This document shows positions 52,147 to 61,615 of a DNA stretch of 64,000 bases, one piece after another (within the stretch, counting starts at the first letter, position 1; every line of letters starts with the position of its first letter). Source of the DNA: Rhodoferax sp. (lineage in GTDB: Bacteria; Pseudomonadota; Gammaproteobacteria; Burkholderiales; Burkholderiaceae_C). Location: positions 1-64,000 of the forward strand of contig JACKLK010000016.1 in NCBI GenBank assembly GCA_024236015.1, written 5' to 3'. Position numbers and translations under genes: made by a program. The notes below the pieces were generated by a model that saw nothing but the letters and a program-made list of their open reading frames with translations, did not search any database and was not told the origin of the DNA.

Positions 52147-53967
52147 ATGATCGCGATCCATTCCCCCTTGCAGGCGCAACTCGTATCCTGGCAGGTCGAG
52201 GTCGGCGCGTCGGTGCGCGCTGGCGAGCCGCTGCTGATCCTCGAGGCCATGAAGATGGAGCACGAGGTGCGCGCCCAGGTCGGCGGGGTGCTGTCGGAGC
52301 GCTTCGGCGAACCCGGCGACATGGTCGCCGAAGGCCAGCTGCTGGCACATATCGCGCCCGGCGCGGCGGCTGCGGCCGCCGCCGGGGCCGGGCCCGACAC
52401 CCGGACCCCGGGTACCGGCGCGATCCGGGCCGACCTGCAGCGGCTGCGCGATCGCGAGCGCTTCCTGTACGACGACAACCGCGCGCCGGCCATGGACAAG
52501 CGCCATGCGCTGGGCATGCGCAGTGCACGCGAGAACATCGCCGACCTGTGCGATGCCGGTTCGTTCTCCGAATACGGCGCGCTGGCGGTGGCGGCGCAAC
52601 ACGCGCGGCGCAGCGCGGACGACCTGGTACGCAACACGCCGGCCGACGGCATGGTGACCGGCATCGGCACCATCAACGCGGCCGCGTTCGGGCCCGAACG
52701 CGCCAGTGCCGTGGTGATGTCCTATGACGCGACCGTGCTCGCGGGCACCCAGGGCATGCGCAACCACCAGAAGACCGACCGTCTGCTCGGCATCGCACTG
52801 CAGAACCGGCTGCCGGTCGTGTTGTTCGCCGAAGGCGGCGGAGGCCGGCCGGGCGACGTCGACATGCCGATCGTGGCCGGCCTGCATGTGCCCACCTTCG
52901 CCCGGTTCGCGCGCCTCAATGGCCAGGTGCCGGTGCTCGGCATCGTCGCCGGACGGTGTTTTGCCGGCAATGCCGCCTTGCTCGGGTGTTGCGACGTGAT
53001 CATCGCCACCGCGGGCAGCAACATCGGCATGGGCGGGCCGGCGATGGTCGAAGGTGGCGGGCTGGGTGTGTTCCGGCCCGAGCAGATCGGGCCGTCGGAT
53101 GTGCAGCACGGCAACGGCGTCATCGACATCCTGGTCGACGACGAGGCGGCGGCGGTGGCGGCCGCGCGCCGCTACCTGGGCTTTTTCCAGGGCGCCACGC
53201 GCGACTGGCGCGCGCCCGACCCGCTGGTGCTGCGCGACCTGGTGCCGGAGAACCGGCTGCGTGTCTATGACAGCCGCGCCGCGATGGACGGCATCGCCGA
53301 CGACGGGAGCGTGTTGCCGCTGCGCACCGGTTTCGGCCTGGGCATCCACGTGGCGCTGGCGCGCATCGAAGGCCGCCCGGTGGGGCTGATGGCCAACAAC
53401 CCCGGCCACCTGGGTGGCGCCATCGATGCGGACGCGGCCGACAAGGCGGCGCGTTTCCTGCAACTGTGCAATGCCCATGGCCTGCCGGTGGTCAGCCTGA
53501 TCGACACCCCCGGTTTCATGGTCGGCCCGCAGACCGAAGCCACGGCCCAGGTGCGCCATGTCAGCCGCATGTTCATCGCCGCGGCCCACCTGCGCGTGCC
53601 TTTCGTCAGCGTGGTGTTGCGCAAGGCTTACGGCCTGGGCGCGATGGCCATGGCCGCCGGCGGTTTCCACGCGCCGCTGGCCACGCTGGCCTGGCCCAGC
53701 GGCGAATTCGGCGGCATGGGGCTCGAGGGGGCGGTGCGCCTGGGTTACCGCAAGGAGCTCGAGGCCGAACCGGCCGGCGCCGCGCGCGAGGCCTTGTTCC
53801 AGCGGCTGGTCGACGAACAATACGACAGGGGCAGCGCCATCAACATGGCGGCCACGCTGGAGATCGACGCGGTGATCGATCCGGCCGAAACCCGCGCGCG
53901 CGTGGCGCGGGCGCTCGCCGCCGGCGCGCTCGACGCGCCACGCGGCATGGCGCTCGACAGCTGGTGA
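52147..53967 (+). CDS. Biotinyl-domain/carboxyltransferase fusion (acyl-CoA carboxylase component)
   Basis: The 606-residue protein fuses an N-terminal biotinyl domain (EAMKMEHE, biotinylated Lys36) through an Ala-rich linker (residues 74-90) to a PccB/MccB-type carboxyltransferase. The latter has ENIADLCDAGSFSEYG, VMSYDATVLAGTQG, and C-terminal SLIDTPGFMVGPQTEA and RKAYGLGAMAMA. It would transfer CO2 from biotin to an acyl-CoA. The biotin carboxylase subunit is not in the window, so a trans partner is required. The fusion order BCCP-CT is unusual, since BCCP more often joins the biotin carboxylase. Confidence 0.88.
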   Translation: MIAIHSPLQAQLVSWQVEVGASVRAGEPLLILEAMKMEHEVRAQVGGVLSERFGEPGDMVAEGQLLAHIAPGAAAAAAAGAGPDTRTPGTGAIRADLQRLRDRERFLYDDNRAPAMDKRHALGMRSARENIADLCDAGSFSEYGALAVAAQHARRSADDLVRNTPADGMVTGIGTINAAAFGPERASAVVMSYDATVLAGTQGMRNHQKTDRLLGIALQNRLPVVLFAEGGGGRPGDVDMPIVAGLHVPTFARFARLNGQVPVLGIVAGRCFAGNAALLGCCDVIIATAGSNIGMGGPAMVEGGGLGVFRPEQIGPSDVQHGNGVIDILVDDEAAAVAAARRYLGFFQGATRDWRAPDPLVLRDLVPENRLRVYDSRAAMDGIADDGSVLPLRTGFGLGIHVALARIEGRPVGLMANNPGHLGGAIDADAADKAARFLQLCNAHGLPVVSLIDTPGFMVGPQTEATAQVRHVSRMFIAAAHLRVPFVSVVLRKAYGLGAMAMAAGGFHAPLATLAWPSGEFGGMGLEGAVRLGYRKELEAEPAGAAREALFQRLVDEQYDRGSAINMAATLEIDAVIDPAETRARVARALAAGALDAPRGMALDSW

Positions 53968-54046
53968 CCGGCCCGTGCAACAACCTTGATGCCGCCAGCG
54001 TCGCGCCAGTCTGCCAAAATGCCCTTTTGCCCATTCGGAGACTCCC

Positions 54047-55213
54047 ATGCCCGGTTTGTTGCCCCATGTCGACCCCAACGGTCTGCTCGAATATTCGGTC
54101 GTCTATACCGACCGTGCGCTCAACCACATGTCCGGGGCTTTCCAGGGCGTGATGAAGGACATCTCCGGCATGCTCAAGGAGGTCTACCACGCGCACAGCG
54201 CGGTGATCGTGCCGGGCAGCGGCACCTTCGGCATGGAGGCGGTGGCGCGCCAGTTCGCGCACGACCGCAAGGTGCTGGTGATCCGCAACGGCTGGTTCAG
54301 CTACCGCTGGAGCCAGATCTTCGACATGGGCAGGATTCCGTCCGAGCAGATCGTGCTCAAGGCGCGCCGCGCGGGTGACGGCCCGCAGGCGCCGTTCGCG
54401 CCGGCGCCCATCGACGAGGTCGTGGCCCGCATCCAGGCCGACAAGCCGGCGCTGGTGTTCGCGCCGCACGTGGAGACCGCCAGCGGCATGATCCTGCCCG
54501 ACGACTACCTGCGCGCCGTGGCCGATGCGGTGCATGCCGTGGGCGGCCTGTTCGTGCTCGATTGCATCGCCTCGGGCACGATCTGGGTCGACATGCAGGC
54601 CTGCGGCGTCGACGTGCTGGTCAGCGCGCCGCAAAAGGGCTGGAGCAGCTCGCCATGCTGCGCGATGGTGATGCTCAGCGAGCGTGCCCGCACGCAGATC
54701 GATTCCACCACCAGCAGCAGCTTTGCCTGCGACCTGCGCAAGTGGCTGCAGATCATGGAGGCGTACGAAGGCGGCGGCCACGCCTACCACGCCACCATGC
54801 CCACCGACGCATTGACCCGCCTGCGCGACGTGATGGTCGAGACCCGGGCCTACGGCTTCGAGCGCGTGCGCGCCGAGCAGCAGGCGCTGGGCGACGCGGT
54901 GCGTGCACTGCTGGTCGCACACGGGTTCGCCAGCGTGGCGGCCGAGGGTTTTCAGGCGCCCGGCGTGGTCGTCAGCTACACCGACGATGCCGCCATCCAG
55001 TCGGGCAAGAAGTTCGCCGGCCTGGGCTTGCAGACCGCCGCCGGCGTGCCGCTGCAATGTGACGAAGGCGCCGACTTCCAGAGTTTCCGCATCGGCCTGT
55101 TCGGGCTGGAGAAGCTGCACGATGTCGAGCGCACGGTGGCCCATCTCGCGAAGGCGCTGGACAAGCTCAAGCCCGCACGCGCCGGGGCACCGGAGGCGGC
55201 CCTGCAATCCTGA
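54047..55213 (+). CDS. Class V aminotransferase
   Basis: The 388-residue PLP enzyme resembles alanine-glyoxylate/serine-pyruvate aminotransferases. It has IVPGSGTFGMEAVARQF (cofactor phosphate loop), LFVLDCIASGTIW with the pyridine-N-binding Asp, and VLVSAPQKGWSSSPCC with the Schiff-base Lys. It starts 79 bp after the carboxyltransferase gene and probably has its own translation signal. The substrate pair is not assignable. Confidence 0.88.
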   Translation: MPGLLPHVDPNGLLEYSVVYTDRALNHMSGAFQGVMKDISGMLKEVYHAHSAVIVPGSGTFGMEAVARQFAHDRKVLVIRNGWFSYRWSQIFDMGRIPSEQIVLKARRAGDGPQAPFAPAPIDEVVARIQADKPALVFAPHVETASGMILPDDYLRAVADAVHAVGGLFVLDCIASGTIWVDMQACGVDVLVSAPQKGWSSSPCCAMVMLSERARTQIDSTTSSSFACDLRKWLQIMEAYEGGGHAYHATMPTDALTRLRDVMVETRAYGFERVRAEQQALGDAVRALLVAHGFASVAAEGFQAPGVVVSYTDDAAIQSGKKFAGLGLQTAAGVPLQCDEGADFQSFRIGLFGLEKLHDVERTVAHLAKALDKLKPARAGAPEAALQS

Positions 55214-55261
55214 GACCGCTTGCCGCGACGTCCCGGACAGCCCCCGATCGATCGACCCGCC

Positions 55262-55921
55262 ATGGAGTCCGCGCTGACGCTCGAATCCCTGCCGCTGTTT
55301 CCGCTGGGCACGGTGCTGTTTCCCGGCGGGGTGTTGCCGCTGCGCATCTTCGAGGTGCGTTACCTGGACATGATCGGCAAATGCCACCGGCACGGCGCGC
55401 CGTTCGGTGTCGTCGCATTGACCCGGGGCTCGGAAGTGCAGCGCGCGCCGCAGGACGGGCCGACGGGCGAAGCCTATGCCGACGAGGGCTTCTACCCGGT
55501 CGGCACGCTGGCCACGATCACGGCGCTGAACAAGCCCCAGCCGGGCCTGATGGAGATCCGCTGCGTCGGCACGCAGCGCTTCACGGTCACGCGCCAGGAG
55601 AAGCTGCGCCACGGCCTGTGGATCGGCGACGTGCAGCAGATGTCCGCCGATCCTGCCGCGGCGGTGCCGCCGGATCTCGAGCCGGTCTCCCGGGCTCTGG
55701 GCAATCTGATCGACCAGCTGCGCCAGCGCGGCGTCCCCGAGCGGGAGCTGCCGATGCAGGCGCCGTTCCAGCTGCAGGACTGCGGCTGGGTCGCCAACCG
55801 CTGGTGTGAACTGCTGGGCCTGCCGCTGGAGATGCAGCAGCGCCTGATGGCGCTGGACAACCCGCTGGTGCGCCTGGAACTGGTGGGCGACATCCTGCAG
55901 CGCCAGGGCATCGGCATCTGA
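55262..55921 (+). CDS. Lon N-terminal domain (LON substrate-binding) protein
   Basis: The 219-residue protein contains only the Lon-N (PUA-like) substrate-recognition domain: LPLFPLGTVLFPGGVLPLRIFE, then GVVALTRGSEV and GTLATITALN. No AAA+ or protease domain follows. Such stand-alone proteins are common in betaproteobacteria and are thought to take part in protein quality control, with no defined mechanism. It lies just upstream of the ccm cluster. Confidence 0.9.
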   Translation: MESALTLESLPLFPLGTVLFPGGVLPLRIFEVRYLDMIGKCHRHGAPFGVVALTRGSEVQRAPQDGPTGEAYADEGFYPVGTLATITALNKPQPGLMEIRCVGTQRFTVTRQEKLRHGLWIGDVQQMSADPAAAVPPDLEPVSRALGNLIDQLRQRGVPERELPMQAPFQLQDCGWVANRWCELLGLPLEMQQRLMALDNPLVRLELVGDILQRQGIGI

Positions 55922-56074
55922 GGCCTGCGCGATCGGCGGCGCCGGCCGGCACGCCGGGCGCTGCGGGGATAATCCGGGGTTTTGCCCGCCTGGACCCTGA
56001 TGTGAGACCGCCCGTGCGTCGTGTCGACGCGACCCTTCGCCCGTGCACGACGCTGTCGGCCGGCATGCTGCGCC

Positions 56075-56695
56075 ATGCTTGAACTGCGTGGCGTGGTCTG
56101 CGAACGTGGCGGGCGAACCCTGTTCGGGCCGCTCGATGGCCAGGTCGCGGCCGGGCGCCTGTTGCGGGTGCGCGGCGTCAACGGTGCCGGCAAGACCAGC
56201 CTGCTGCGCATGGTGTGCGGTCTGTTGCCGGCGGCCGCGGGCCAGGTGTTGTGGCGCGGCGAGCCGATCCGGGACCTGGCCGAACAATTCGGCCGCGAAC
56301 TGGTCTACCTGGGCCATGCCGCCGCGCTCAAGGACGACCTCAGCGCATTGGAGAACCTGCAGTCGGCCTGCCTGCTCGGCGGCCTGGTGCTGCCCCGCGC
56401 GGCCGCGCTGCAGGCCCTGGCGGCGGCCGGCCTGCCGGGGCGCTGGCGCGCGCCGGCGCGGCAGCTGTCCCAGGGGCAACGCCGGCGCGTGGCGCTGGCG
56501 CGGCTGGTGGTGTCGCCGGCAACGCCGCTGTGGGTGCTCGACGAGCCCTTCAATGCCCTGGACACCGCGGCCACCGGCTGGTTGTGCGGCCTGTTGCAGG
56601 CGCACCTGGAGCGCGGCGGCGTCGTCGTATTGACCAGTCACCAGGACGTGGCGCTGGATGCCCTGGCCGAACGCGTGATTCCGCTCGCATTATGA
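56075..56695 (+). CDS. ccmA: Haem exporter ATP-binding protein CcmA
   Basis: The 206-residue ABC ATPase has Walker A GVNGAGKTSL, signature LSQGQRRRVALARL, and Walker B LWVLDEPFNALD. CcmA with CcmB and CcmC releases haem-loaded CcmE in System I cytochrome c maturation. Start 56075 (MLELRGVVCE) is chosen. It overlaps ccmB by 4 bp and is the first of nine ccm genes in canonical order. Confidence 0.95.
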   Translation: MLELRGVVCERGGRTLFGPLDGQVAAGRLLRVRGVNGAGKTSLLRMVCGLLPAAAGQVLWRGEPIRDLAEQFGRELVYLGHAAALKDDLSALENLQSACLLGGLVLPRAAALQALAAAGLPGRWRAPARQLSQGQRRRVALARLVVSPATPLWVLDEPFNALDTAATGWLCGLLQAHLERGGVVVLTSHQDVALDALAERVIPLAL

Positions 56696-57414
56696 AAACA
56701 CCGGCCCCGGACCCGATCAGCGCCGGCGCGCCGGCAGCCGCCGGCATGGTGCGGGCGATGCGCGGCCTGGTCGCGCGCGACCTGCGCCTGGCCTTGCGCC
56801 GGCGCGCCGACCCGCTGAGCGTGCTGGTGTTCTTCGTGCTGGTGGCCAGCCTGTTCCCGCTGGGGGTCGGGCCCGAGCCAGACCTGCTGCGCACCATGGG
56901 GCCGGGCGTCGTGTTCGTGGCCGCGCTGCTGGCCGCGATGTTGTCGCTCGGGCGCATGTTCGCCGACGACTACCAGGACGGCACGCTCGAGCAGCTGTTG
57001 CTGTCGGCCTGTCCCTTGCCGCTGCTGGTGGCGGCCAAGATCGCCGCCCACTGGATCTGCTCGGGGCTGCTGCTGGCCCTGGTGTCGCCGTTGCTGGCCC
57101 TGCAGTTCGACCTGGGCTGGCCGGCCACCGGCGTCCTGTTCCTGGCCTTGCTGGTGGTCTCGCCGCTGCTGAGCCTGATCGGCGCGGTGGGCGCGGCACT
57201 GACGGTCGGCGTGCGGGGTGCGGCGGTGCTGATGCCCTTGCTGATCCTGCCCTTGTGCGTTCCGGCGCTGATTTTTGGAACGGCGGCCGTCGAAGCGAGT
57301 CGTATCGGCATGGACTCCATCGGACATTTCTCGTTGCTGGGCGCCTTTCTGGTGCTGGCCCTGGTCGGCGCGCCCTGGGCCACGGCCACGGCCCTGCGGA
57401 TTGCGCTGGAATGA
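56692..57414 (+). CDS. ccmB: Haem exporter permease CcmB
   Basis: The 240-residue protein has six hydrophobic helices, a cytosolic N-terminus slightly longer than usual, and the CcmB segments FADDYQDGTLEQLLLSACP and LLILPLCVPALIFGTAAVE. Its start lies inside the ccmA stop (TATGA). Confidence 0.95.
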   Translation: MKTPAPDPISAGAPAAAGMVRAMRGLVARDLRLALRRRADPLSVLVFFVLVASLFPLGVGPEPDLLRTMGPGVVFVAALLAAMLSLGRMFADDYQDGTLEQLLLSACPLPLLVAAKIAAHWICSGLLLALVSPLLALQFDLGWPATGVLFLALLVVSPLLSLIGAVGAALTVGVRGAAVLMPLLILPLCVPALIFGTAAVEASRIGMDSIGHFSLLGAFLVLALVGAPWATATALRIALE

Positions 57415-57533
57415 GCCACCGGGCCGTTCCCAAGGCGAATAGCCCCGCAGCGCGTAGCGCGCAGGGGAATCCGGTTTCGAGCCGCCGGGCCGCTCCCAAG
57501 GCGAATAGCCCCGCAGCGCGCAGCGCGCAGGGG
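57413..57533. repeat. Two 55-bp direct repeats between ccmB and ccmC
   Basis: Copies at 57413-57467 and 57479-57533 differ at about four positions and share CCCAAGGCGAATAGCCCC and CGCAGCGCG. A third, partial start (GGCTGCCGGGCCG) is at 57545. Each contains self-complementary CGCG-rich sequence. This looks like a dispersed intergenic repeat inserted into the ccm operon rather than a coding element or CRISPR. Confidence 0.75.
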
Positions 57534-57621
57534 GGCCGGATACTGGCTGCCGGGCCGATTACCCCAATCGTCTCCACTGCCATGGCGACTAGGGTAAATT
57601 CAGAGGCTGTCTATATTTGTC

Positions 57622-58368
57622 ATGACTGATAAACGCGTCAACTGGTTCAAGTACGCGGCCCCGCAGACCTTTTTCCTGCTGGCGGGCCGGGTCGTGCCGT
57701 GGTTCGCCATTGCCGCGGCGGTGCTGACCGCCGCCGGCCTGTACCTGGGCCTGTGGGCCGCGCCCACCGACGCCCAGCAGGGCGACGCCTACCGCATCAT
57801 CTTCGTGCATGTTCCGGCGGCCTGGATGTCGATGGTGGTCTACCTGGCGATGGCGTTCTGGGCCGCGATCGGCCTGATCTTCAATTCGCGCCTGTCCTCG
57901 ATGCTGGCCAATGCGCTGGCGCCCACCGGCGCCTGGATGACCTTCCTGGCCTTGTGGACCGGCGCCTTGTGGGGCAAGCCGACCTGGGGTGCCTGGTGGG
58001 TCTGGGATGCCCGGCTCACCTCCGAGCTGGTGCTGCTGTTCCTGTACATCGGGTACATGGCGCTGCATGCGGCGATCGACGACGTGCGCCGCGCCGACCG
58101 TTCCGCGGCGCTGCTGGCCATCGTCGGCGTGGTCAACGTGCCCATCATCTATTTCTCGGTCCAGTGGTGGAACACGCTGCACCAGGGCGCGTCGGTCAGC
58201 CTGACGCAGGCCCCGAGCATGGCGCCGCCGATGCTGGTCGGCATGCTGGTGATGAGCCTGGCGTTCTGGATGTATTGCATCGCCGTGGCGCTGGTGCGGG
58301 TGCGCACCATCATCCTCGAGCGCGAGCGGCATGCGGCCTGGGTGCGCCGGGTGCTGGTGGCCGCGTGA
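57622..58368 (+). CDS. ccmC: Haem-delivery membrane protein CcmC
   Basis: The 248-residue protein has six helices and the WWD haem-binding motif WGKPTWGAWWVWDARLTS. Conserved His residues flank it: IIFVHVPAAWMSM and the loop before QWWNTLHQGAS. CcmC loads haem on CcmE. It lies 207 bp after ccmB, the gap being filled by the direct repeats. Confidence 0.96.
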   Translation: MTDKRVNWFKYAAPQTFFLLAGRVVPWFAIAAAVLTAAGLYLGLWAAPTDAQQGDAYRIIFVHVPAAWMSMVVYLAMAFWAAIGLIFNSRLSSMLANALAPTGAWMTFLALWTGALWGKPTWGAWWVWDARLTSELVLLFLYIGYMALHAAIDDVRRADRSAALLAIVGVVNVPIIYFSVQWWNTLHQGASVSLTQAPSMAPPMLVGMLVMSLAFWMYCIAVALVRVRTIILERERHAAWVRRVLVAA

Positions 58369-58390
58369 AGGCCGGCGTGAAAGGATTCGC

Positions 58391-58576
58391 ATGAACTGGT
58401 CGAGCTGGTCCGATTTTCTCGCCATGGGCGGATATGGCTTGTACGTATGGGGGTCGTTCGCGATGTGTGCGCTGGTCCTGGTGCTGGAGGTCGGCCTGCT
58501 GTCGGCGCGCCGGCGCGCGGCCCTGCAGCAGGACGACGCGGACGCCATCGACAACACAGGAGTGAGCGCATCATGA
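58391..58576 (+). CDS. ccmD: Cytochrome c maturation protein CcmD
   Basis: The 61-residue protein MNWSSWSDFLAMGGYGLYVW has one transmembrane helix and the typical short, charged C-terminus. It stabilises the CcmABC-CcmE complex. It overlaps ccmE by 4 bp. Confidence 0.93.
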   Translation: MNWSSWSDFLAMGGYGLYVWGSFAMCALVLVLEVGLLSARRRAALQQDDADAIDNTGVSAS

Positions 58577-59052
58577 AACCCCGTACCAAACGCGCGCTGG
58601 CCGTCGTGTTGGCCCTGGTGGCGCTGGGCGTGGCCAGCGCGCTGGTGCTGCAGGCGTTCCAGAGCAACCTGGTGTTTTTCTTCAGCCCGACCCAGGTCAT
58701 GGCCAACGAGGCGCCGCGCGAGCGCAGCTTCCGCGTCGGCGGCCTGGTCGAGGAGGGCAGCATCGAGCGTGATACGCAGGGCCTGACGGTGCGATTCAAG
58801 GTCACCGACACGGCGCATGCGATACCGGTCACCTATACCGGGCTGCTGCCCGACCTGTTCAAGGAAGGCAAGGGCGTGGTCGCCCAGGGCAAGCTCGGCA
58901 GCGACGGCGTGTTCCGCGCCGACCAGGTGCTGGCCAAGCACGACGAGAACTACATGCCGCCGGAAGCCGCCGAGGCGCTGAAGAACGCGGCCAACCACAA
59001 GGAGCAGTCGACCGCCACGCTGGCGATGCCGCCCGCGGGGACACGACCATGA
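58573..59052 (+). CDS. ccmE: Haem chaperone CcmE
   Basis: The 159-residue protein has a single N-terminal membrane anchor and a periplasmic OB-fold. The covalent haem site is HDENY, His123 with Tyr127, equivalent to E. coli His130/Tyr134. It carries haem from CcmABCD to CcmF. The stop overlaps the ccmF start. Confidence 0.96.
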   Translation: MKPRTKRALAVVLALVALGVASALVLQAFQSNLVFFFSPTQVMANEAPRERSFRVGGLVEEGSIERDTQGLTVRFKVTDTAHAIPVTYTGLLPDLFKEGKGVVAQGKLGSDGVFRADQVLAKHDENYMPPEAAEALKNAANHKEQSTATLAMPPAGTRP

Positions 59053-61094
59053 TCTACGAACTGGGGCATCTGGCCCTGATCCTCGCACTGGCCATGGCGC
59101 TGGCGCAAAGCGTGTTGCCGCTGATCGGCGCACAGACCGGCAATGCCGCCTGGATGGGGCTGGCGCGGCCGTCGGCACGCGGCCAGTTCCTGTTCGTGCT
59201 GATCGCCTACGCCTGCCTGACGCACGCCTTCGTCACGAACGATTTCACGGTCGCGCTGGCGGCCAACCACTCCAACTCGACCTTGCCGCTGCATTACCGG
59301 ATCACCGCCGTGTGGGGCAACCACGAAGGCTCGATCCTGCTGTGGTCGCTGATCCTGTCCGGCTGGACGCTGGCGGTATCGATCTTTTCGCGCCAGCTCG
59401 ACGATCGCATGGTGGCGCGGGTGCTGGGCGTGATGGGCCTGATCAGCTGCGGTTTCATCCTGTTCACGCTGCTCACGTCCAATCCGTTCGAGCGCATGTT
59501 CCCGCCGCCCGCCGACGGACGCGACCTCAATCCCCTGCTGCAGGATCCGGGCATGGTGATCCACCCGCCGATGCTGTACATGGGATATGTCGGTTTCGTC
59601 GTCGCGTTCGCGTTTGCGGTCTCGGCGCTGCTGTCCGGGCGGCTCGACGCGGCCTGGGCGCGCTGGTCGCGGCCCTGGACCACGGTGGCCTGGTGTTTCC
59701 TGACCGTCGGTATCGCGCTGGGCAGCTTCTGGGCCTATTACGAGCTGGGTTGGGGCGGCTGGTGGTTCTGGGATCCGGTCGAGAACGCGTCCTTCATGCC
59801 CTGGCTGGTCGGCACCGCGCTGATCCACTCGCTGGCCGTCACCGAAAAACGCGGCGGCTTCAAGATGTGGACCGCGCTGCTGGCGATCCTGGCGTTTTCG
59901 TTGTCGCTGCTGGGCACCTTCATCGTGCGTTCGGGTGTGCTCAGTTCGGTCCATGCGTTCGCGACCGATCCGGCCCGCGGCATCTTCATCCTGGCGTTCC
60001 TGGCCGTCGTGATCGGCGGTTCGCTGGCCTTGTTCGCCTGGCGCGCGCCGCAGGTCGGGCTCGGCGGCAGTTTCGAGCCGGTCTCGCGCGAGTCCATGCT
60101 GCTGGCCAACAACGTGTTGCTGCTCGTGGCCGCGGCCGCGGTGCTGCTCGGCACCTTGTATCCGCTGGTGATCGATGCGCTGGGCATGGGCAAGTTGTCG
60201 GTCGGCCCGCCGTATTTCGACACCGTGTTCGTGCCGCTGATGACGCCGGCGCTGTTCCTGATGGGCATCGGGCCGATCGCGCGCTGGCGCCAGGCCAGCG
60301 TGCCCGACCTGGCGTACCGGCTGCGCTGGGCTTTCGGCGTCAGTGCGGTCACCGCGGTGATCGCCTTCGTGTCGCTCGGCAAGTGGACGCCGATGATCGG
60401 CCTGGGGCTGGCGCTGGCCGCCTGGATCGCCAGCACCGCGGTGCTGGCCCTGGTGGCCCGGCTGCAGGAGAACAAGTCGCCCAGCTGGAAGCGCCGTTTC
60501 GCCGCGCAGCCGGGCAGCTTCTACGGCATGTTGCTGGCGCATTTCGGCGTCGCGGTGTTCATCGTCGGCGTCACCATCGTCAGCGGCTTCGAGAGCGAGA
60601 ACGACGTGCGCATGGAGCCCGGTGACACCGCCACGGTGGCCGGCTACCAGGTGCGGCTCGACAAGATCGAGGACGTGACCGGCCCCAACTTCCAGGCCTC
60701 GCGCGCCACGCTCAGCGTGATGCAGGACGGGAAGCTGGTGGCCACCGTGACGCCCGATCGCCGGGTCTACAACGTCAGCCGCTCGCCGATGACCGAGGTC
60801 GCGATCGACCGCGGCCTGTTGCGCGACGTCTACATCGCGCTGGGCGATCCGGTCAGCGCGACGGCCTGGAGCGTGCGGCTGCACCACAAGCCCTTCGTCA
60901 ACTGGATCTGGATCGGTTGCGTGCTGATGGCACTGGGCGGCTTCCTGGCCGTGATGGACCGGCGTTACCGCAAGGTGCGTGTCCATCAGGCCTCGCGCCA
61001 GGCCGGTGCTCCTGCTGCCAGCGCGGGTGGCGGCGCCGCAGCGCCCGCAGCGCCGGACGTGGCCGCTGCGCGTGTCGAGGGGTTGGCCCGATGA
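59049..61094 (+). CDS. ccmF: Cytochrome c haem lyase subunit CcmF
   Basis: The 681-residue polytopic protein has the WWD motif GWGGWWFWDPVENASFMPWL and conserved His residues for haem b and substrate haem. NHSNSTLPLHYRITAVWGNHEGS is the standard segment near the second periplasmic loop. A C-terminal Ala-rich tail of about 30 residues is extra. It ligates haem to apocytochromes with CcmH and CcmI. Confidence 0.96.
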   Translation: MIYELGHLALILALAMALAQSVLPLIGAQTGNAAWMGLARPSARGQFLFVLIAYACLTHAFVTNDFTVALAANHSNSTLPLHYRITAVWGNHEGSILLWSLILSGWTLAVSIFSRQLDDRMVARVLGVMGLISCGFILFTLLTSNPFERMFPPPADGRDLNPLLQDPGMVIHPPMLYMGYVGFVVAFAFAVSALLSGRLDAAWARWSRPWTTVAWCFLTVGIALGSFWAYYELGWGGWWFWDPVENASFMPWLVGTALIHSLAVTEKRGGFKMWTALLAILAFSLSLLGTFIVRSGVLSSVHAFATDPARGIFILAFLAVVIGGSLALFAWRAPQVGLGGSFEPVSRESMLLANNVLLLVAAAAVLLGTLYPLVIDALGMGKLSVGPPYFDTVFVPLMTPALFLMGIGPIARWRQASVPDLAYRLRWAFGVSAVTAVIAFVSLGKWTPMIGLGLALAAWIASTAVLALVARLQENKSPSWKRRFAAQPGSFYGMLLAHFGVAVFIVGVTIVSGFESENDVRMEPGDTATVAGYQVRLDKIEDVTGPNFQASRATLSVMQDGKLVATVTPDRRVYNVSRSPMTEVAIDRGLLRDVYIALGDPVSATAWSVRLHHKPFVNWIWIGCVLMALGGFLAVMDRRYRKVRVHQASRQAGAPAASAGGGAAAPAAPDVAAARVEGLAR

Positions 61095-61615
61095 AGAAAT
61101 TCCTGATTCCGCTGGCCATCTTCCTGGTGCTGGTCGGTTTCCTGGCCGTGGGCCTGGGGCTCAATCCGCGCGAGGTACCGTCGCCGCTGATCGACAAGCC
61201 GGCACCGGCCTTCAGCCTGCCGTTGCTCGACACGCCGGAGCAGCAACTCTCGGCCCAGGACCTGCGCGGCAAGGTCTGGATCCTCAACGTCTGGGCGTCC
61301 TGGTGCGTGGCCTGCCGCATCGAACATCCGCTGCTGGTCGAGTTCTCGAAAATGGGCATCGTGCCCATGTACGGGCTCAACTACAAGGACAAGCGCGACG
61401 ATGCCATTGGCTGGCTGAAGAAGTTCGGCGACCCCTACACCCGCTCGTTGTCGGACACGGAAGGCCTGGTCGGCATCGATTTCGGCGTCTACGGCGTGCC
61501 CGAGACCTTCGTCATCGACAAGCAGGGCGTGATCCGATTCAAGCAGATCGGGCCGGTCACGCCCGAGGTGTTGCGCGACGAGATCATTCCGCTGGTGAGG
61601 AAACTCGGTGCCTGA
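61091..61615 (+). CDS. ccmG: Thiol:disulfide oxidoreductase CcmG/DsbE
   Basis: The 174-residue membrane-anchored thioredoxin-fold protein has the redox motif WCVAC (Cys72, Cys75) and the cis-Pro loop YGVPETFVID. It reduces apocytochrome CXXCH cysteines together with CcmH. Its ends overlap ccmF and ccmH. Confidence 0.96.
   Translation: MKKFLIPLAIFLVLVGFLAVGLGLNPREVPSPLIDKPAPAFSLPLLDTPEQQLSAQDLRGKVWILNVWASWCVACRIEHPLLVEFSKMGIVPMYGLNYKDKRDDAIGWLKKFGDPYTRSLSDTEGLVGIDFGVYGVPETFVIDKQGVIRFKQIGPVTPEVLRDEIIPLVRKLGA

Noticed and set aside
53840..56641. A 933-residue minus-strand open frame opposite the aminotransferase, Lon-N and ccmA genes
   Set aside because: It has no motif, is His/Gln/Arg-rich, and covers three confident genes.
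57413..57533. Possible short CRISPR array between ccmB and ccmC
   Set aside because: Only two full 55-bp units with an 11-bp spacer, no variable spacers of uniform length and no cas genes.
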